This document shows positions 21,478 through 32,457 of a DNA stretch of 64,000 nt, piece by piece. Positions within the stretch are counted from its first letter, which is position 1. Every line of letters begins with the position of its first letter. The DNA is from Hysterangium stoloniferum. Taxonomy: Eukaryota > Basidiomycota > Agaricomycetes > Hysterangiales > Hysterangiaceae. The DNA lies in assembly GCA_015178975.1 (NCBI GenBank), contig WHVD01000026.1, positions 558,001 to 622,000 on the forward strand. The letters are read 5' to 3'. The position numbers and the translations under genes are program-made. The notes beneath the pieces are model-generated. The model worked only from the letters and a program-made list of their open reading frames with translations, had not been told where the DNA came from and searched no databases.

Positions 21478-23570
21478 GCAACCTTGCAGACTCCACATGG
21501 GTTGGGGGTTGCATTGCCTCTCCACGCATTCAAGAGTTTACTCATCTCAACACATCCGCTCTTTCACATTCTGATTCATTTTTCGTTAAACTTATGTCTA
21601 ATATGATTCCAAAATTCATTTTTTCAGCTCTTATAGATTCTGGCTTGACTCATTGTTTTTTAGATACAAAATTCATGCAAAAAAATTCTTTGTCAACTTA
21701 TCCAATAAATCCCATCAGTCTCCGCCTCTTTGATGGCACAAGTAATTTGGTTGTTACCCAAGCTTGTGATTTATCCATCTGTTTCCCATGTGGAACATCT
21801 CAATTGGTCACTTTCTATGTGACCCAGTTAGACTCAGGTTGCTCAGTGGTCCTTGGACCCAACTGGCTTACCCGCTACAATCCGTTGATTGATTGGATAG
21901 CTAACAGTATAACATTCCGGACCCATGTGGCAGCCGAGAAAGCTGTGCCTGACCTGGCCTCCATGGCACCCATAGCCTTCCCAGCACCTGCAGTCTCGAG
22001 GACTCCTGTGATCCTTATGGCACCCATGGCTTCCCCGGAACCCACAGCACCTCCGTCTATTTCTCTGATTAATGCTGTAGCTTTTATTAAGGCTTCAAAA
22101 ATGGACAGGTCCCAGGCGTTCACTATCAACTTAAAAATTGATGAAGCAACTGGACGTTTTTCAACCCTGGTATCTGAATCTGAGCAAGCCGCTGACCTAG
22201 AAGGCGTCCCGGAGAAATATCATTACTTCGCGGATGTTTTTAGCAAGCGAAAAGCTGACCGGCTTCTGCCCCACAGAGATTACAACTTAAAATTCGATCT
22301 TGAAGATGGTGCCCAGCCACCCCTAGGACATATTTACCCGCTCTCATCCACAGAACTGTCCGCAATCTGTGATTTCCTGGAAGAACATTTGTCCATAGGT
22401 TTTATCAAACCCTCAAACTCTCCTTTTGGAGCACCTGTTCTGTTTGTCAGAAAAAAGGATGGATCCCTTAGACTATGTGTTGATTTTAGAGGATTCAATG
22501 CTGTCACCAAGAAGGATAAGTATCCACTCCCACTTATATCTGATCTGCTCGATGCTCCGCAGAATGCCCGGATTTACAGCAAAATAGATCTCAAACATGC
22601 TTATCACTTGGTCCAGATCACCACGGGTGATGAATGGAAAACCACTTTTAGAACCTGTTATGGGGCCTTCGAGTGGTTGGTGATGCCCTTTGGACTCACC
22701 AATGCTCTGTCTGTTTTTCAGCGTTTTATCAATGACATTTTCGCTGACATGCTCGATGTATGCATTATTGTTTACTTGGATGACATTCTTATCTACTCTG
22801 AGAATCCTGCAGAACATGACAAACAAGTCCATGAAGTTCTCTGGAGACTCAGACAACATGGTTTATTCGCGAATGGTAAAAAATGTACTTTTGACACAAA
22901 CTCTGTGGAATACTTGGGTTTCATCATGGGACCCAACGGACTCTGCATGGATGAAACTAAAGTACAAGTCATCAAAGATTGGCCTGAACCCCAAAAAGTT
23001 AAAGATATACAATCCTTTCTCGGCTTTGCCAATTTTTACAGACAGTTTATCCGTGGATATTCCAACATCACGGTTCCCCTTACCCATCTTATGCATAAGG
23101 ATACTCTGTGGAATTTTAATGATAAGTGTCAAAAATCTTTCAATCTTTTAAAAAATTCTTTTTCTTCAGCTCCTATTCTGTCGCATTGGAAACCACACTT
23201 CCTGCTCATTGTTGAAACAGACACCTTGGACTATGCACTTGGAGCCATTCTTTCTATCTATGTAGGACTCCAATGGAGAAGTCCACTCCGTGGCTTTTCT
23301 GTCCTGGACTTTTGCTGGAGCAGAGCTCAACTATGACATTCATGATAAGGAACTCCTGGCAATCTTTTCAGCTTTCAAAGCATGGCGACACTAATTGGAA
23401 GGCTCGGGAACTCTTATTGACATTGTAACAGATCACAAAAACCTGGAATACTTTTCTACCACAAAACTTTTGACCTGCCAGGAGGCCTGCTGGTCTGAAT
23501 ATCTATCTGCTTTTAACATGATTATCCGTTTTTGACCCGGCTGTCTCAGTGGCAAACCCGATGCTTTAAC
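21478..23570 (+). pseudogene. pol: Chromovirus 2 pol: protease, reverse transcriptase, RNase H
   Basis: A 580-codon uninterrupted frame (ATG 21594 to 23336) is the best-preserved pol piece in the window. It holds the protease site FSALIDSGLTHCF (about residues 10-25), LGPNWLTRYNPLIDW and a Pro/Ala-rich linker. The RT fingers follow ([18 protein letters not shown]), then [32 protein letters not shown] and the catalytic [12 protein letters not shown] (22767-22803). The connection [11 protein letters not shown] and RNase H start LLIVETDTLDYALGAILS come last. A frameshift near 23270-23330, then stops near 23394 and 23534, break RNase H before DALTRRWDVYPKEGSNDYA. The start ATG is likely internal because pol is probably made by frameshifting from gag. 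Confidence 0.92.
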
Positions 23571-25196
23571 TAGACGATGGGATGTCTATCCTAAAGAGGG
23601 GAGCAACGACTATGCCATGGTAAACCCACACAACCTGAAACCTATTTTCATGAATCAACAACTTACCGCATCAGTCTGTGCAACTTTCCTCATCAATCCC
23701 ATTGTCCGTGGAATTATCATTATGGATATTGAGAAGTTACATCAAGATATTCTATCGGCAATTCTGCTAGACCCAATAACTAAAGCTCACCTTGACAATC
23801 CCATGAACCCCAATCAACCCCGGTGGTCTCTTGATCAGCATGGTTTCATTAGACTTGACGATCGAATCTATGTACCAGACTCCAACGGCCTCCACCTCAG
23901 GATCCTTCAGTACAAACATGATCATCCACTCTCAGGACATTTCAGGTACAACAAAACTCTATCATTAATAAGAAGAGAATACACTTGGCCCGGACTCCAT
24001 GGACTCGTTAAGCACTATTGTAAATCTTGTACTACTTGTCCCCGCTCGAAATCTCAGTGACACAAGCCATACGGCCTTTTGAAACAACTCCTGGTACCAG
24101 AACATCTGTGGAATTCTATCTCTATGGATTTCATTGAACACCTACCGGATTCCGAAGGCTTTTCCCCCATTCTAGTTGTTGTTGACAGATTCTCAAAACA
24201 AGGTATATTCATCCCTACTTATGATACATTACATCCGTGCAGTTAGCAGAACTTTTCATTATCCACGTATTTTCCAAGCATGAAGTTCTGTCCCACGTGA
24301 CTTCCGATCGAGGATCAGAGTTCATATCTCACTTCTTTAGATCCCTCAGGAAATCCTTGGACATGACATTACATTTCACGTCCAGACATCACCTGGAAGG
24401 TGATGGACAAACCGAACACGTCAATCAGAAATTGGAACAATATCTCCGCATATATTGCAATTACCAACAGGACAATTGGAAATCCTTGTTACCACTTGCA
24501 GAGTTTGCTTACAACAATGCACCTTTGGCCACTACTGGCATTTCCCCGTTCTTTGCAAATAAAGGATATAATCCAAATATTACAGTACATCCAGAACGAA
24601 ATCTTGCCTCTGCTCATGCTCAAGAGTTCACTGCAGACCTCCACGAGCTCCACGAGGAACTCCGGACTGCAATAATGTCCACCCAAGAGCAATACCAACA
24701 TTCAGTGGACAAACACCTGATCCTGCCACCCAACTTCAAGACTGGTGATCGTGTTTTTGTCAAAGCTCAATTCTTCTGTCCATCAAAAAAGCTTGCTGAA
24801 AAATATTTAGGTCCATTTGAAATTATCACACAAGTAGGTTCAGTCTCTTGGACTCTATAGCTTCCAGATAGCATGCGTGCAGTACACCCAGTATTTCATG
24901 TTTCTATGTTAGAACCTTGTACTGCTAACACTATCCCGGATCGCGTGCAATCTCTGCCTCCTCCAGTCATTATTGACGGAGAACCCGAGTTTGAAATCTC
25001 ACAAATTTTAGATTCGAAAATTGACAAGCATCGACACACTTGTAAACTGCTTTACTTGGTCAAGTGGGCAGGTTACGAGGGCACTGATGAAGAGACCTCA
25101 TGGATTTTGGCCACGGAACTCGGTAATGCCACAGAAATCATTACTGACTTTCATACAACTTACCCACTCAAACCTGGACCACTATCATCTCTCTGA
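23571..25196 (+). pseudogene. pol: Chromovirus 2 pol: integrase and chromodomain
   Basis: The zinc-binding part HDHPLSGHFRYN ... HYCKSCTTC is at about 23910-24045. The core shows MDFIEHLPDSEG (first Asp, near 24127), TSDRGSEF (second Asp, near 24305) and GDGQTEHVNQKLEQ (third acidic residue). A small deletion near 24228 shifts the frame between them. A TAG at about 24857 interrupts SWTL-LPDSMRAVHPVFHVSMLEP; chromovirus 1 has CAG there, so this is a C-to-T nonsense change. The final frame (24873-25196) is a chromodomain: FEISQILDSKID, LLYLVKWAGYEGTDEETSWI. Confidence 0.92.
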
Positions 25197-25404
25197 CCAC
25201 ACTCCGCGGACCCTGCATTACATTTGGACTCATTTTCATTATTCCCTGTCGCCCTATGTCTCTCTTTGCTTTTACAGGTTCTGACATGTTTTTCAAGTCC
25301 TTAAGCGGTTTTCCTGCGGACTTTGATTTCTTATGTTTTTCACACCTTATTTTCATTTTCACAAAATTATTAAACTTTTATATTATTCAATCTACATTTA
25401 TGGG

Positions 25405-26291
25405 GCTATGCTTCTGCCCAACCTCAGCCATCTTGTGAAGAGTTGATAGATTCTGACCGCTCAATATATGAAGGATAGTGTTTACTCAACTACTATTAGT
25501 AAGTATTGACCATTCAGTACAATACAGTAGGTTACTAGACTGATAGTACCAGTAGAGAGATGCACTACACATCACAAGAGCAACTGTACAGTTGCTCGTG
25601 ATGACTAGAACAAGAGAATAGAAGAGTTGACCTTTACGGTACAACTTGTAGCTAGAAGTAAGAGAGATAATCAGCGAAAGACTGAATATCTAGGGTAGAG
25701 AGATAGCAGCACGAGTCGACTACAGTGTCGACGAGCGCAAAGACTTGAGAGTGGGACTCGACCTTCACAGTTTGAGTCCAAAGACTATTAGTATGCGATA
25801 AAACACTACCTTTATAGGTAGCTGAGATGTTACCCTTGACACCTCTTGCTATTCGACGTCTGGGTCATTACAAGGTGGTGTCTGCTGGGTAAAAAGTGTC
25901 TTGTCTTCTGGCACCGAGTGCGCCCACAGGTATACACAAAGCTTCAAACTAAGAAATAAAGCTACACTTGAAAAGTATGAATAATTAAAGAAAGGAAACA
26001 ATACTAGATAATAATGTACTATAATATGTCTAATATTTAACAGCCTGATCATGATATATGCATACCCTTCACACATCTCCTGAGGAAGCTCCACTACCTT
26101 TGCGGGCACCCCGTCCTCATCTGACCCGGCATCCTTGGAACTCCCGGCTTGTGGCTCCTCATAGATATATCCACCAAACTCCACTAGGAACTTCCAAAAT
26201 TCCGAGTGGAGCCCATGGAGCTCATTCACCACCACAAATTGGACCTTGTTGCTTCTTTGGAGCAACTCATTCTGGGCCTCTATGCCCTCGG
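25405..26291 (-). pseudogene. Antisense gene remnant after chromovirus 2 pol, split by LTR E
   Basis: If LTR E (25434-26073) and one TSD copy are removed, a minus-strand frame reads from 26291 to a stop near 25405. It gives IEAQNELLQRSNKVQFVVV, then HSEFWKFLVEFGGYIYEEP, KVVELPQEM and across the junction AEVGQKHSPINVD. It sits between the chromodomain and the 3' LTR in antisense, the same place as the spliced antisense gene of chromovirus 1. That gene also has a LEEQN- segment followed by hydrophobic and glutamine-rich sequence and a short C-terminal tail. The upstream half, where a zinc cluster would be expected, is gone beyond 26291. Confidence 0.6.
25434..26073. mobile_element. Solo LTR, family E (TSD CATCT)
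   Basis: Starts TGTGAAGAGTTGATAG at 25434 and ends ACCCTTCACA at 26073, with TSD CATCT at 25429-25433 and 26074-26078. It shares its ends and the accttac/tacacaa-like interior with the other E copies but is longer (640 bp) than the 474-bp copy at 17009. Confidence 0.9.
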
Positions 26292-26922
26292 TGTGAAGAG
26301 TGGTAGAAGTTCTAACCGTTCTATATACGAAGAATATTGACCGTTGAAGTACGATACCACGATGTATTGACTGTCTAAGTCTAATACGGACCGAACACGT
26401 ATTGACTACTTAGTTCAATATGGTAGAGAGAAGTAGCTATCTAAAGTAAGGTAGATAGCTAGAACGAATAAGCAGAATCGACTGGTTAAGTGCGATTCTG
26501 GACAACTGCTCGAGTGCAAGTAGAGTAGTTAGAGAGTCGAATAATAGAGTAGCGTGGATGTAGTCCACGTGAGTTGAGGTAGGGATTGAGTTTCGACTGA
26601 TACAGTTTGAAACTCAGTTTGAATGAGTAGCTAAAGCCCGTCTGTGACGGTCGAGACGATACACCAATCACAACTTACAGGACACTAACGGGTGTCTGGG
26701 TAAGTCATGGTTGCGGTGTAAAAAGTGTCTGAGTTCTAAACTACGGGCAGTAGAATACATAAGTCTGGCGTGTGTGTGCCCACAAGAGTCGATGTACCGC
26801 ATACATAAGTCGTCGAACTAATTCTAGATATAATGAAAGAGAGAAAATAGAAATAATAAAGGAAATATAGTAAGAGCACATCCGACTATATTTCCTGAGT
26901 GTATTTTGCCATACCTCTCACA
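26292..26922. mobile_element. LTR, family E, without matching TSD
   Basis: Starts TGTGAAGAGTGG at 26292 and ends ATACCTCTCACA at 26922. The flanks are CTCGG and GGGCC, which do not match. Because the other E copies have clean TSDs, this copy probably marks a recombination breakpoint joining the antisense remnant (left) to the unrelated segment on its right. Confidence 0.85.
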
Positions 26923-26942
26923 GGGCCCCCCAGGTCAAAGAG

Positions 26943-29292
26943 CTATGTCAAAGAAGATGTCGAAGTTGGAACTCCTCCCCATGTGTCCTGCGATGAACCC
27001 CCAAGGTGTAGGATAGCGTTGCCCCAAGCGAGACGCTTGGCACGAAAGGAAAGAGCGATGTCCTCCCACCTCGAAGCATCATTGGCGGATGTCAACCCAT
27101 CCAGTTTTTGGATCGACGAGACCCAACGACCATAGGCCTTCTGGCACGTTCGAATTATGGCGCGAACGCGATTAGCGGAAGCGTCAGTTATACGGGCAAG
27201 GAGAGGGGGTCGAGGGTGTAGTGATGGCGGGGTAGGAGTGATGAGCGGTGTGGAGCTCATGTCACCCCCAGAGGGGATTCCTCTCGAAGTGTCCGAATCC
27301 GGCAACAGTTGCTCCAACAAGTCAACGAGGTCCACTGCAGAGTGGATTGGTGTGTGGTCAGGAAGAACACAAGAGGAGTTGACAAGTAAGGCCCGAAACA
27401 TGGAAGGTTCCACCCATTCTATATCCTCCGCTAAACGCAGCTGTTCCTTAGGGTCGTTGACACATAAATAAAATGCGCTCATGCAGTCCGACAAAGTGAG
27501 AGACCCGCTATACCCCTGGATATGCCCTTTAAGAAGGGGGTGCCGCAGGGTTGGTCCCAGTCGCGTTAATGTGCGTCCCACAGTGAAGATGTCAGAGGGG
27601 TAATTAATAGACATGCGCATCCAACTTGACTGGAAGGGATGGGAGGGGCCAGCCGTATCCTCAGAGTGGAGGGGAGAGGATGGCTGCAGCAGGGGGCTGC
27701 AAATGGGGTGGGTCGAGGGGGGGTCCATGACAAGGGGCTCGTCGGCCTGAGTTCTTCGTTTCCCTTTTGCTTTTTCGCTTAAGGGGGGAGGCTCCTCGAA
27801 GGCTTCCATTGCCGGGGGGGGTTCCTTGGAGACATCTATGGCTGAGAGAGGCGGGCGGTGGACTCCGCGGTGTCAAGGAAGTGAGGGGAATGTTAGACAC
27901 TGCAGGGACCAAAGGCGTCGAAGTAGAGTGGGAGGCGACGAGAGGGTCAGGTGACTTGCGGAGGGGTGAGATTGGCTGCGGTGCTGGAGGAGGCTTGGGT
28001 ATGGATGAGGATGGTGATATAAGACAATGTCCTGCGAAGGGGAGGGGTAGTGGTATAGGGGGAAGAGAAGGCAGCTCGGAGGATGGTAAAAGGCTTCCCG
28101 GTAGCTCCGAAAAGGGTGTAAAGCGCTGTAATGTGGGTACGGAAGAGACCGGCGGAGGTGGAGGGAGATGAGAGGAAGTGGATGGGATTGCAGAGTCTGC
28201 TGGACGATACCCTCTCCAAACTCTGACGGAAGTTGGTAGCTTTCGTCGTTGGTTAGGATCACTCGTGAAGAAGTGAATGTTGTCAGGGAGTAGGAAACCT
28301 TCATGGCAGTCAGCACCGAGGTACTTGCTGTCGTAGGTGGGGTAGCGAGATTGATTGTCCTCCGAGTCAGATGAAAGATCACCGGGCCCCATGCGGTAAG
28401 TCCGTTCCTGAGGTCCACGGTGTGAAGGGGGTCTGGGAGGTAATGCAACTCCATCTCCACGTCGCAATGCAATGCTTTGTAATTTGATCCTTCGTACTTT
28501 GTCCCAATCGTAGAAGGTGACCCCATCTTTTCCTTTCCTACTTTTTTGGCCTACACTCCGAACACATGGTGTGCCCCCGTCGCTGCAATCTGTTTCAGCG
28601 AAATCCGTCCATTTATGACCCCAAGGGGGAGCGATGATTGAAGGATTATCGTGCCCTTCCATTTTCCTCCATTCCTGCCGTGTCCGCCTTGAAGGGACAT
28701 TATCCCTAGCCCCCATCCTCCGCTATCCTTCCAAGTACTCCTCTCTCCTCTTCCGTTTAAGCGTTTTCAATTCCTCCTGAACCTGTGCGGAGAAGGCCTC
28801 AGACTGCTGTTTCTTTCTGATCTCCTCTTCGGTAGAAGGGAAAATACTATGAGAAGGTGGTGGGGTTTCGCTCCATGTTCCCGAGGGAGCCCCCCAAGTA
28901 TTAGAGGACCATGGTGCAGCGTTTGAAATGGAGTCCGTCTGCGTAGGATTCGTGGACGATGAGGTCTCCTCCATGCGCTCGACAGTTTCTGTTCGAGGTG
29001 ATGGGGCAGAAGGAACTGTAGTTTGAGGTCGAGGTATTCTTTTAAAATAGGGAAATCGGGGGCTGGGAAGAGGAGCGTATGGAGTAAAGGCAGTTCCATT
29101 CCCCGAGTTGGTGGACATTCCCACGATGTCGCCCTGCGCAGCGGAGGGTATTGGCAAAGGTGTTCCAGAATTACTTGTGGAGTGCTCGACTTGTTCAGTG
29201 TGAGACGGCGTGGTAGAGGTATTAATAGGTTGAGGTCGCGGTATTCTTTTGAAGTTGGGGAACTTGGGTTTGGGTTGTTGCTCCTGCGACAT
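26943..29292 (-). pseudogene. Long unrecognised minus-strand frame (three adjoining ORFs), proline-rich
   Basis: Three frames read in series on the minus strand: 29292-28723 (ATG, 189 codons), 28716-27661 (351 codons, same phase, separated by a single TAG at 28723-28725) and 27809-26943 (288 codons, phase changed near the G8 run at 27812-27819). They look like one original protein of about 780 residues broken by one nonsense codon and one homopolymer slip. The first part has a twofold repeat around FPNFKRIPRPQ / FPYFKRIPRPQ and a Lys/Arg/Glu-rich end. The second has GHKWTDFAETDC and GVTFYDWDKVRRIKLQ, then a Pro/Ser-rich linker. The last is helical with an AIIRTCQKAYGRWV segment. I do not recognise the family. 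It could be a gag-like ORF of another element or a captured host gene. Confidence 0.55.
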
Positions 29293-29571
29293 AGTGTACT
29301 GATTAGAGAGGTTGATGTGGAGGGAAGAGATAGGGGGAATAAAATTTTCTTTAGCGAATTTACGTATTTTATATTAATTTCAAGCTCCGCTCGGTTATTG
29401 AAGTGAAAGGCCGAGGGGGAAGAAAGTAGGGGGGGGGGTAGAGCTAGAAGTAGATAAACAGTGTTATTGTCGTAAGGATGTGAAATGATCATTAAATTCG
29501 ATAAATAGTCTTGTAAGCTCTAAGAAGAGCGGGAGAGTTACAAAGGTCATTGCCGTTTAACCAAGTGTCCT

Positions 29572-29940
29572 CCTCCGGTCCATATCCACCGTCTATTTAA
29601 ACTGGCAGATGTAATCTAGTCAGAAAATCAGCTTAGATTCCCCCCAGTAATCTAATACATTTTCCGCTTTAAACCCCTACTTGAATTACACCGCTCACAC
29701 TAGTCGGAGCCCACGGGCTCTGGCGCATCTATCTCTCTCACCTATCTTGACTCACGACCCACGACCTCCGACCTACGACCCCTCAACCCACGACCCCTGC
29801 CCAGACTCCCCGGGATTCCCGTCCACCCGTCTGAAATTGGACAGCACGATCTAGTGATGGCGCAGCCTATAAGCTGAAGCCAAGTCCTACTGGATACTCT
29901 GCGGGTTTCTCCACAGACCTGCCCTGTACATATCCTAACA
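29572..29940 (+). repeat. 3' LTR of chromovirus 2 (family B), upstream half missing
   Basis: From about 29572 (CCGTCTATTTAAACTGGCAG) to 29940 it aligns with the last 370 bp of the 5' LTR. The U3 portion and the polypurine tract are absent and replaced by the unrecognised antisense-gene segment. TSD GACTG follows at 29941-29945. Confidence 0.88.
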
Positions 29941-29945
29941 GACTG

Positions 29946-30806
29946 CACATTTCGGTGTACCATGGAGCAAGAGCAAAACAAGACCTTTTTCGCCAATACA
30001 GAAATAGATCAGCTTGTGTGGAACTTGGATGCCAAGACTGTTGCTGTGCCGAAAGAAAAACTCAAGGCAACATTGGAGCTAGTTGGGCAATGGGCTCAGG
30101 AGGAGAGCTGATTCTTGGCAAACGAGGTGGAGAAACTTCATGGGAAGTTGGTCCACATTGCATCCATCTTTCCATTGATAAAACCGTTCCTACGCTCCAT
30201 TACCTTATTTGCAGGTGGATTCACATCACGGAGAGCATCATTTCCTTCAAGCCCAGCACTGCAGGCAGACATGTCATGGGTACGCTTCATATTGTAGCAC
30301 TTACCAAACAAACTGCCCATAGCTTCAGCAGAGCCTGTCGACATAGGGTGGTGGGGGGACACCAGCACATCCTTTGGATTGGGTGTGGTAATTGACACTC
30401 AATGGGTGGTGTGGAAGTGGGCCCCTGGCTTTGAGGTGGGCCCATATTGCCAGTGCGACATTGGCTGGGCAGAGGCCGTGGTTGTGGAGTTGGGGCTGAG
30501 GATGGCATTACAATCGGGTGTGATACACCAGCGCAATCCTTCAGAATCTGTTTTCTGGGTGCGTTCAGACAACATGGGCATAGTGACCATATTGAACAAG
30601 GGCCAGTCTCACAACAAGGAGACAAACAAAATCTTAAAGAGGTTTACAAACTGTTAGCCATGAATCAAATACAACTGAGAGCCAAATTTGTACCATCAAG
30701 GGAGAACATTGCAGATGCCCTCTCCCAGGGTCACATTGCCAAGTTCCTCAAAGGCTTCCCAAGAGTCCAAACCCAGGCCACAATTGATATTCCCATTCAC
30801 TTGTGA
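29946..30806 (+). pseudogene. Ngaro-like reverse transcriptase 3' end and RNase H
   Basis: After the insertion the frame resumes as AHFGVPWSKSKTRPF, shifts phase, and continues TEIDQLVWNLDAKTVAVPKEKL and LFAGGFTSRRASFPSSPALQADMSWV (RT thumb and start of RNase H). Next is VIDTQWVVWKWAPGF, followed by VRSDNMGIVTILNKGQSHNKETNKIL, and after another shift FVPSRENIADALSQG. The DN-G and SREN-ADALS-G motifs are typical of the RNase H of DIRS/Ngaro-type elements. At least three phase changes make it non-functional. Confidence 0.8.
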
Positions 30807-31341
30807 CATCGGATCCAGTCATTGTAGCACCGGCAAGGGCATCAGCACCATTTGCCTCATCATTGCAAATGCTACCGACCGGTCCATTACACCTAGCATC
30901 ATCAGTACTGAGACCTCAGTGTAAAGCGAAGGAGAGGTTGTTCAGGTGGAGAGGGGTCAACACGCCACCACCATCCGCAGTGCAGCACCCGGTCCTGCAG
31001 TTTCTCACTTCTGTAGCGTCTGAAGCATCACTGCATGACACGAATGGCTACAGTTTGGGTCTTCGCAAGTTCCACTTAGTTTGTGATATCTTCTCTGTAG
31101 CGGAAACAGACAGGCTACCAGCGTCCTTCCTGGTATTACATTCATTTGCCCTCTGGGCAGCAGCAGATGCATCATGGCTTGGTGAGGAGCTGACTACTGG
31201 GACGGCTTTCGAAACTGTTTCAGTTGGTGTCACGCAGAAATACCTATCAGCAGTTAGGGCATGGGACATAGCTCAGGGTTGGCCACCACCATTGTCCGAG
31301 GACGAGCAGTCAAGAATTGAGTGGTCACTAAGGGGGCTGGA
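30803..31341 (+). pseudogene. Tyrosine recombinase, N-terminal (core-binding) part, Ngaro-like
   Basis: The frame encodes LRPQCKAKERLFRW, then VLQFLTSVASEASLHDTNGYSLGLRKFHLVCD and VTQKYLSAVRAWDIAQGWPPPLSEDE. This arrangement (an alpha-helical segment with a YS-GL--FH-FCD block and Y-SAVRAWHI) is the N-terminal part of fungal Ngaro-type recombinases. The catalytic domain with the R-H-R-Y residues is absent because an LTR A fragment starts at 31342, right after WSLRGLD. Confidence 0.78.
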
Positions 31342-31489
31342 TGTTAAGAACTAAAAACTGACTAGTGTCGGTGTGCCAACGGGGACCGATCAGAAGGACT
31401 TGGCTTCAGCTTATGTGCTGCGCCCTCGCAGTTAACCGTCGGGTGTCCTTAAATTTCGGGCGGGCGAAGACTAGTCCTAACGAATACCA
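31342..31489 (-). mobile_element. LTR fragment, family A, minus orientation (truncated)
   Basis: Starts TGTTAAGAACTAAAAACTG at 31342, directly after the Ngaro recombinase frame, and matches the first 150 bp of the minus-oriented LTR A at 12663. It stops abruptly after CCTAACGAATA, where LTR D sequence begins. About 590 bp of the LTR is missing. Confidence 0.85.
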
Positions 31490-32325
31490 CTTAGATACTT
31501 ATTAGGTTTATTATCTAATTAATAAGCCTAAAAGGTAGCTGTGAGGCTGGGGAACTTAGATGATTAGCTAAGTCCAAGAGTTGCTGACAAAGATTCAAGA
31601 TGCTGCAAGTGTAGGTGCTTGCAGTGAGTGTATCAGACTAAGGCTATTATTGTCCTTAGGATGATGAGGTAAGCTTCTGTGCTGTACTGTAAAATATGTG
31701 AGAGATAGATTGGTTTTATTGGAAATTTGGCCCTCCTTATATACATTTTGATAACTCAATGATTAGCTAACTATTTAGTTTATGAGGTCATTAGTGAGAT
31801 CATAATGACCTCATATTCTACTCAATATTTACCCTTTGTCTATGATGTGATTCTCTTCTCTGAGACAAGGGTTGTAACTTTTTGCTTGAACATGAAGGTT
31901 CAAGGCCGCGGTCCCGGGACGGAAGCAAGCGATGAGTCAGCGGAACCTAATAATGACTCGGGTAGTCACATTCGTGACTTGTGTGACTCGGGTAGTCACA
32001 TTCGTGACCTTTGTGACATCCCGACACCAGAAGCTTATGTAATAGGTCACATGACTCCAAAAATGCGCAAACTAGGCTGCAGCAAGGTGCCGAAAGGTAA
32101 TAACTAAGTAAATAAAATATAAATAATTAGTTAAAAATTATAATAAATTAACTAAGATATAATAGCATAATATGAGTTCATATATGCTATTATTATGCGA
32201 AGTTAAAAGGAATAGAGCCTATATTTCACAATAAAAATATAATAAAAATACAATAAATTTGAGAAAATATTAATAAATTCAAAGAAAATTAAGAGAAAAT
32301 TATGAGATAAAGCTGATACCTCACA
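31490..32325 (-). repeat. 3' LTR of element D, truncated at its U5 end
   Basis: It aligns with 41290-42093. It carries a minus-strand TATA box at 31735-31745 and two GTCACATTCGTGAC palindromes at 31965-31978 and 31995-32008, 30 bp apart. About 440 bp present in the 5' LTR (40839-41290) is missing here. Confidence 0.85.
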
Positions 32326-32457
32326 AAATCCCCTCTTCCTTTTGACTGAGTCATAATACTCAATCGCTTTCTGAGAATTAAATAATACTTTGTTTTTAGA
32401 TGAAAAATAAATAATACTTTTGTTTTAAATGATAAAAGAAATAAGACGCTAATCTAA

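Larger units (their letters stand above)
16823..29940 (+). mobile_element. Chromovirus 2: Ty3/gypsy element with family B LTRs (TSD GACTG), heavily re-inserted
   Basis: The 5' LTR begins TGTTACGACC at 16823 and the 3' LTR ends ATCCTAACA at 29940. The TSD GACTG is present at 16818-16822 and 29941-29945, and its removal heals the Ngaro reverse transcriptase. Gag, protease, RT, RNase H, integrase and chromodomain follow in chromovirus order. Later insertions are LTR E in the 5' LTR, LTR C (with D-prime inside) in gag, and two LTR E copies after pol. The segment 26923-29571 looks foreign, and the 3' LTR has lost its upstream half, so the 3' end has been rearranged after insertion. Confidence 0.92.
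15845..31341 (+). mobile_element. Ngaro/DIRS-like tyrosine-recombinase retrotransposon, split by chromovirus 2
   Basis: Two plus-strand pieces (15845-16822 and 29946-31341) join exactly when chromovirus 2 and one copy of its TSD GACTG are removed. IALT from the left continues as AHFGVPWSK on the right. Together they encode a reverse transcriptase, an RNase H and the N-terminal part of a tyrosine recombinase, the domain order of Ngaro elements. Such elements have no DDE integrase and insert by a tyrosine recombinase. The right end is cut by an LTR A fragment at 31342 before the recombinase catalytic domain, and the terminal split repeats were not found. It is dead: frameshifts, stops and an altered RT active site. 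Confidence 0.8.

Noticed and set aside
27157-28171. Plus-strand Gly/Arg-rich frames at 27.2-28.2 kb
   Set aside because: They are complementary shadows of the longer, compositionally coherent minus-strand frame.
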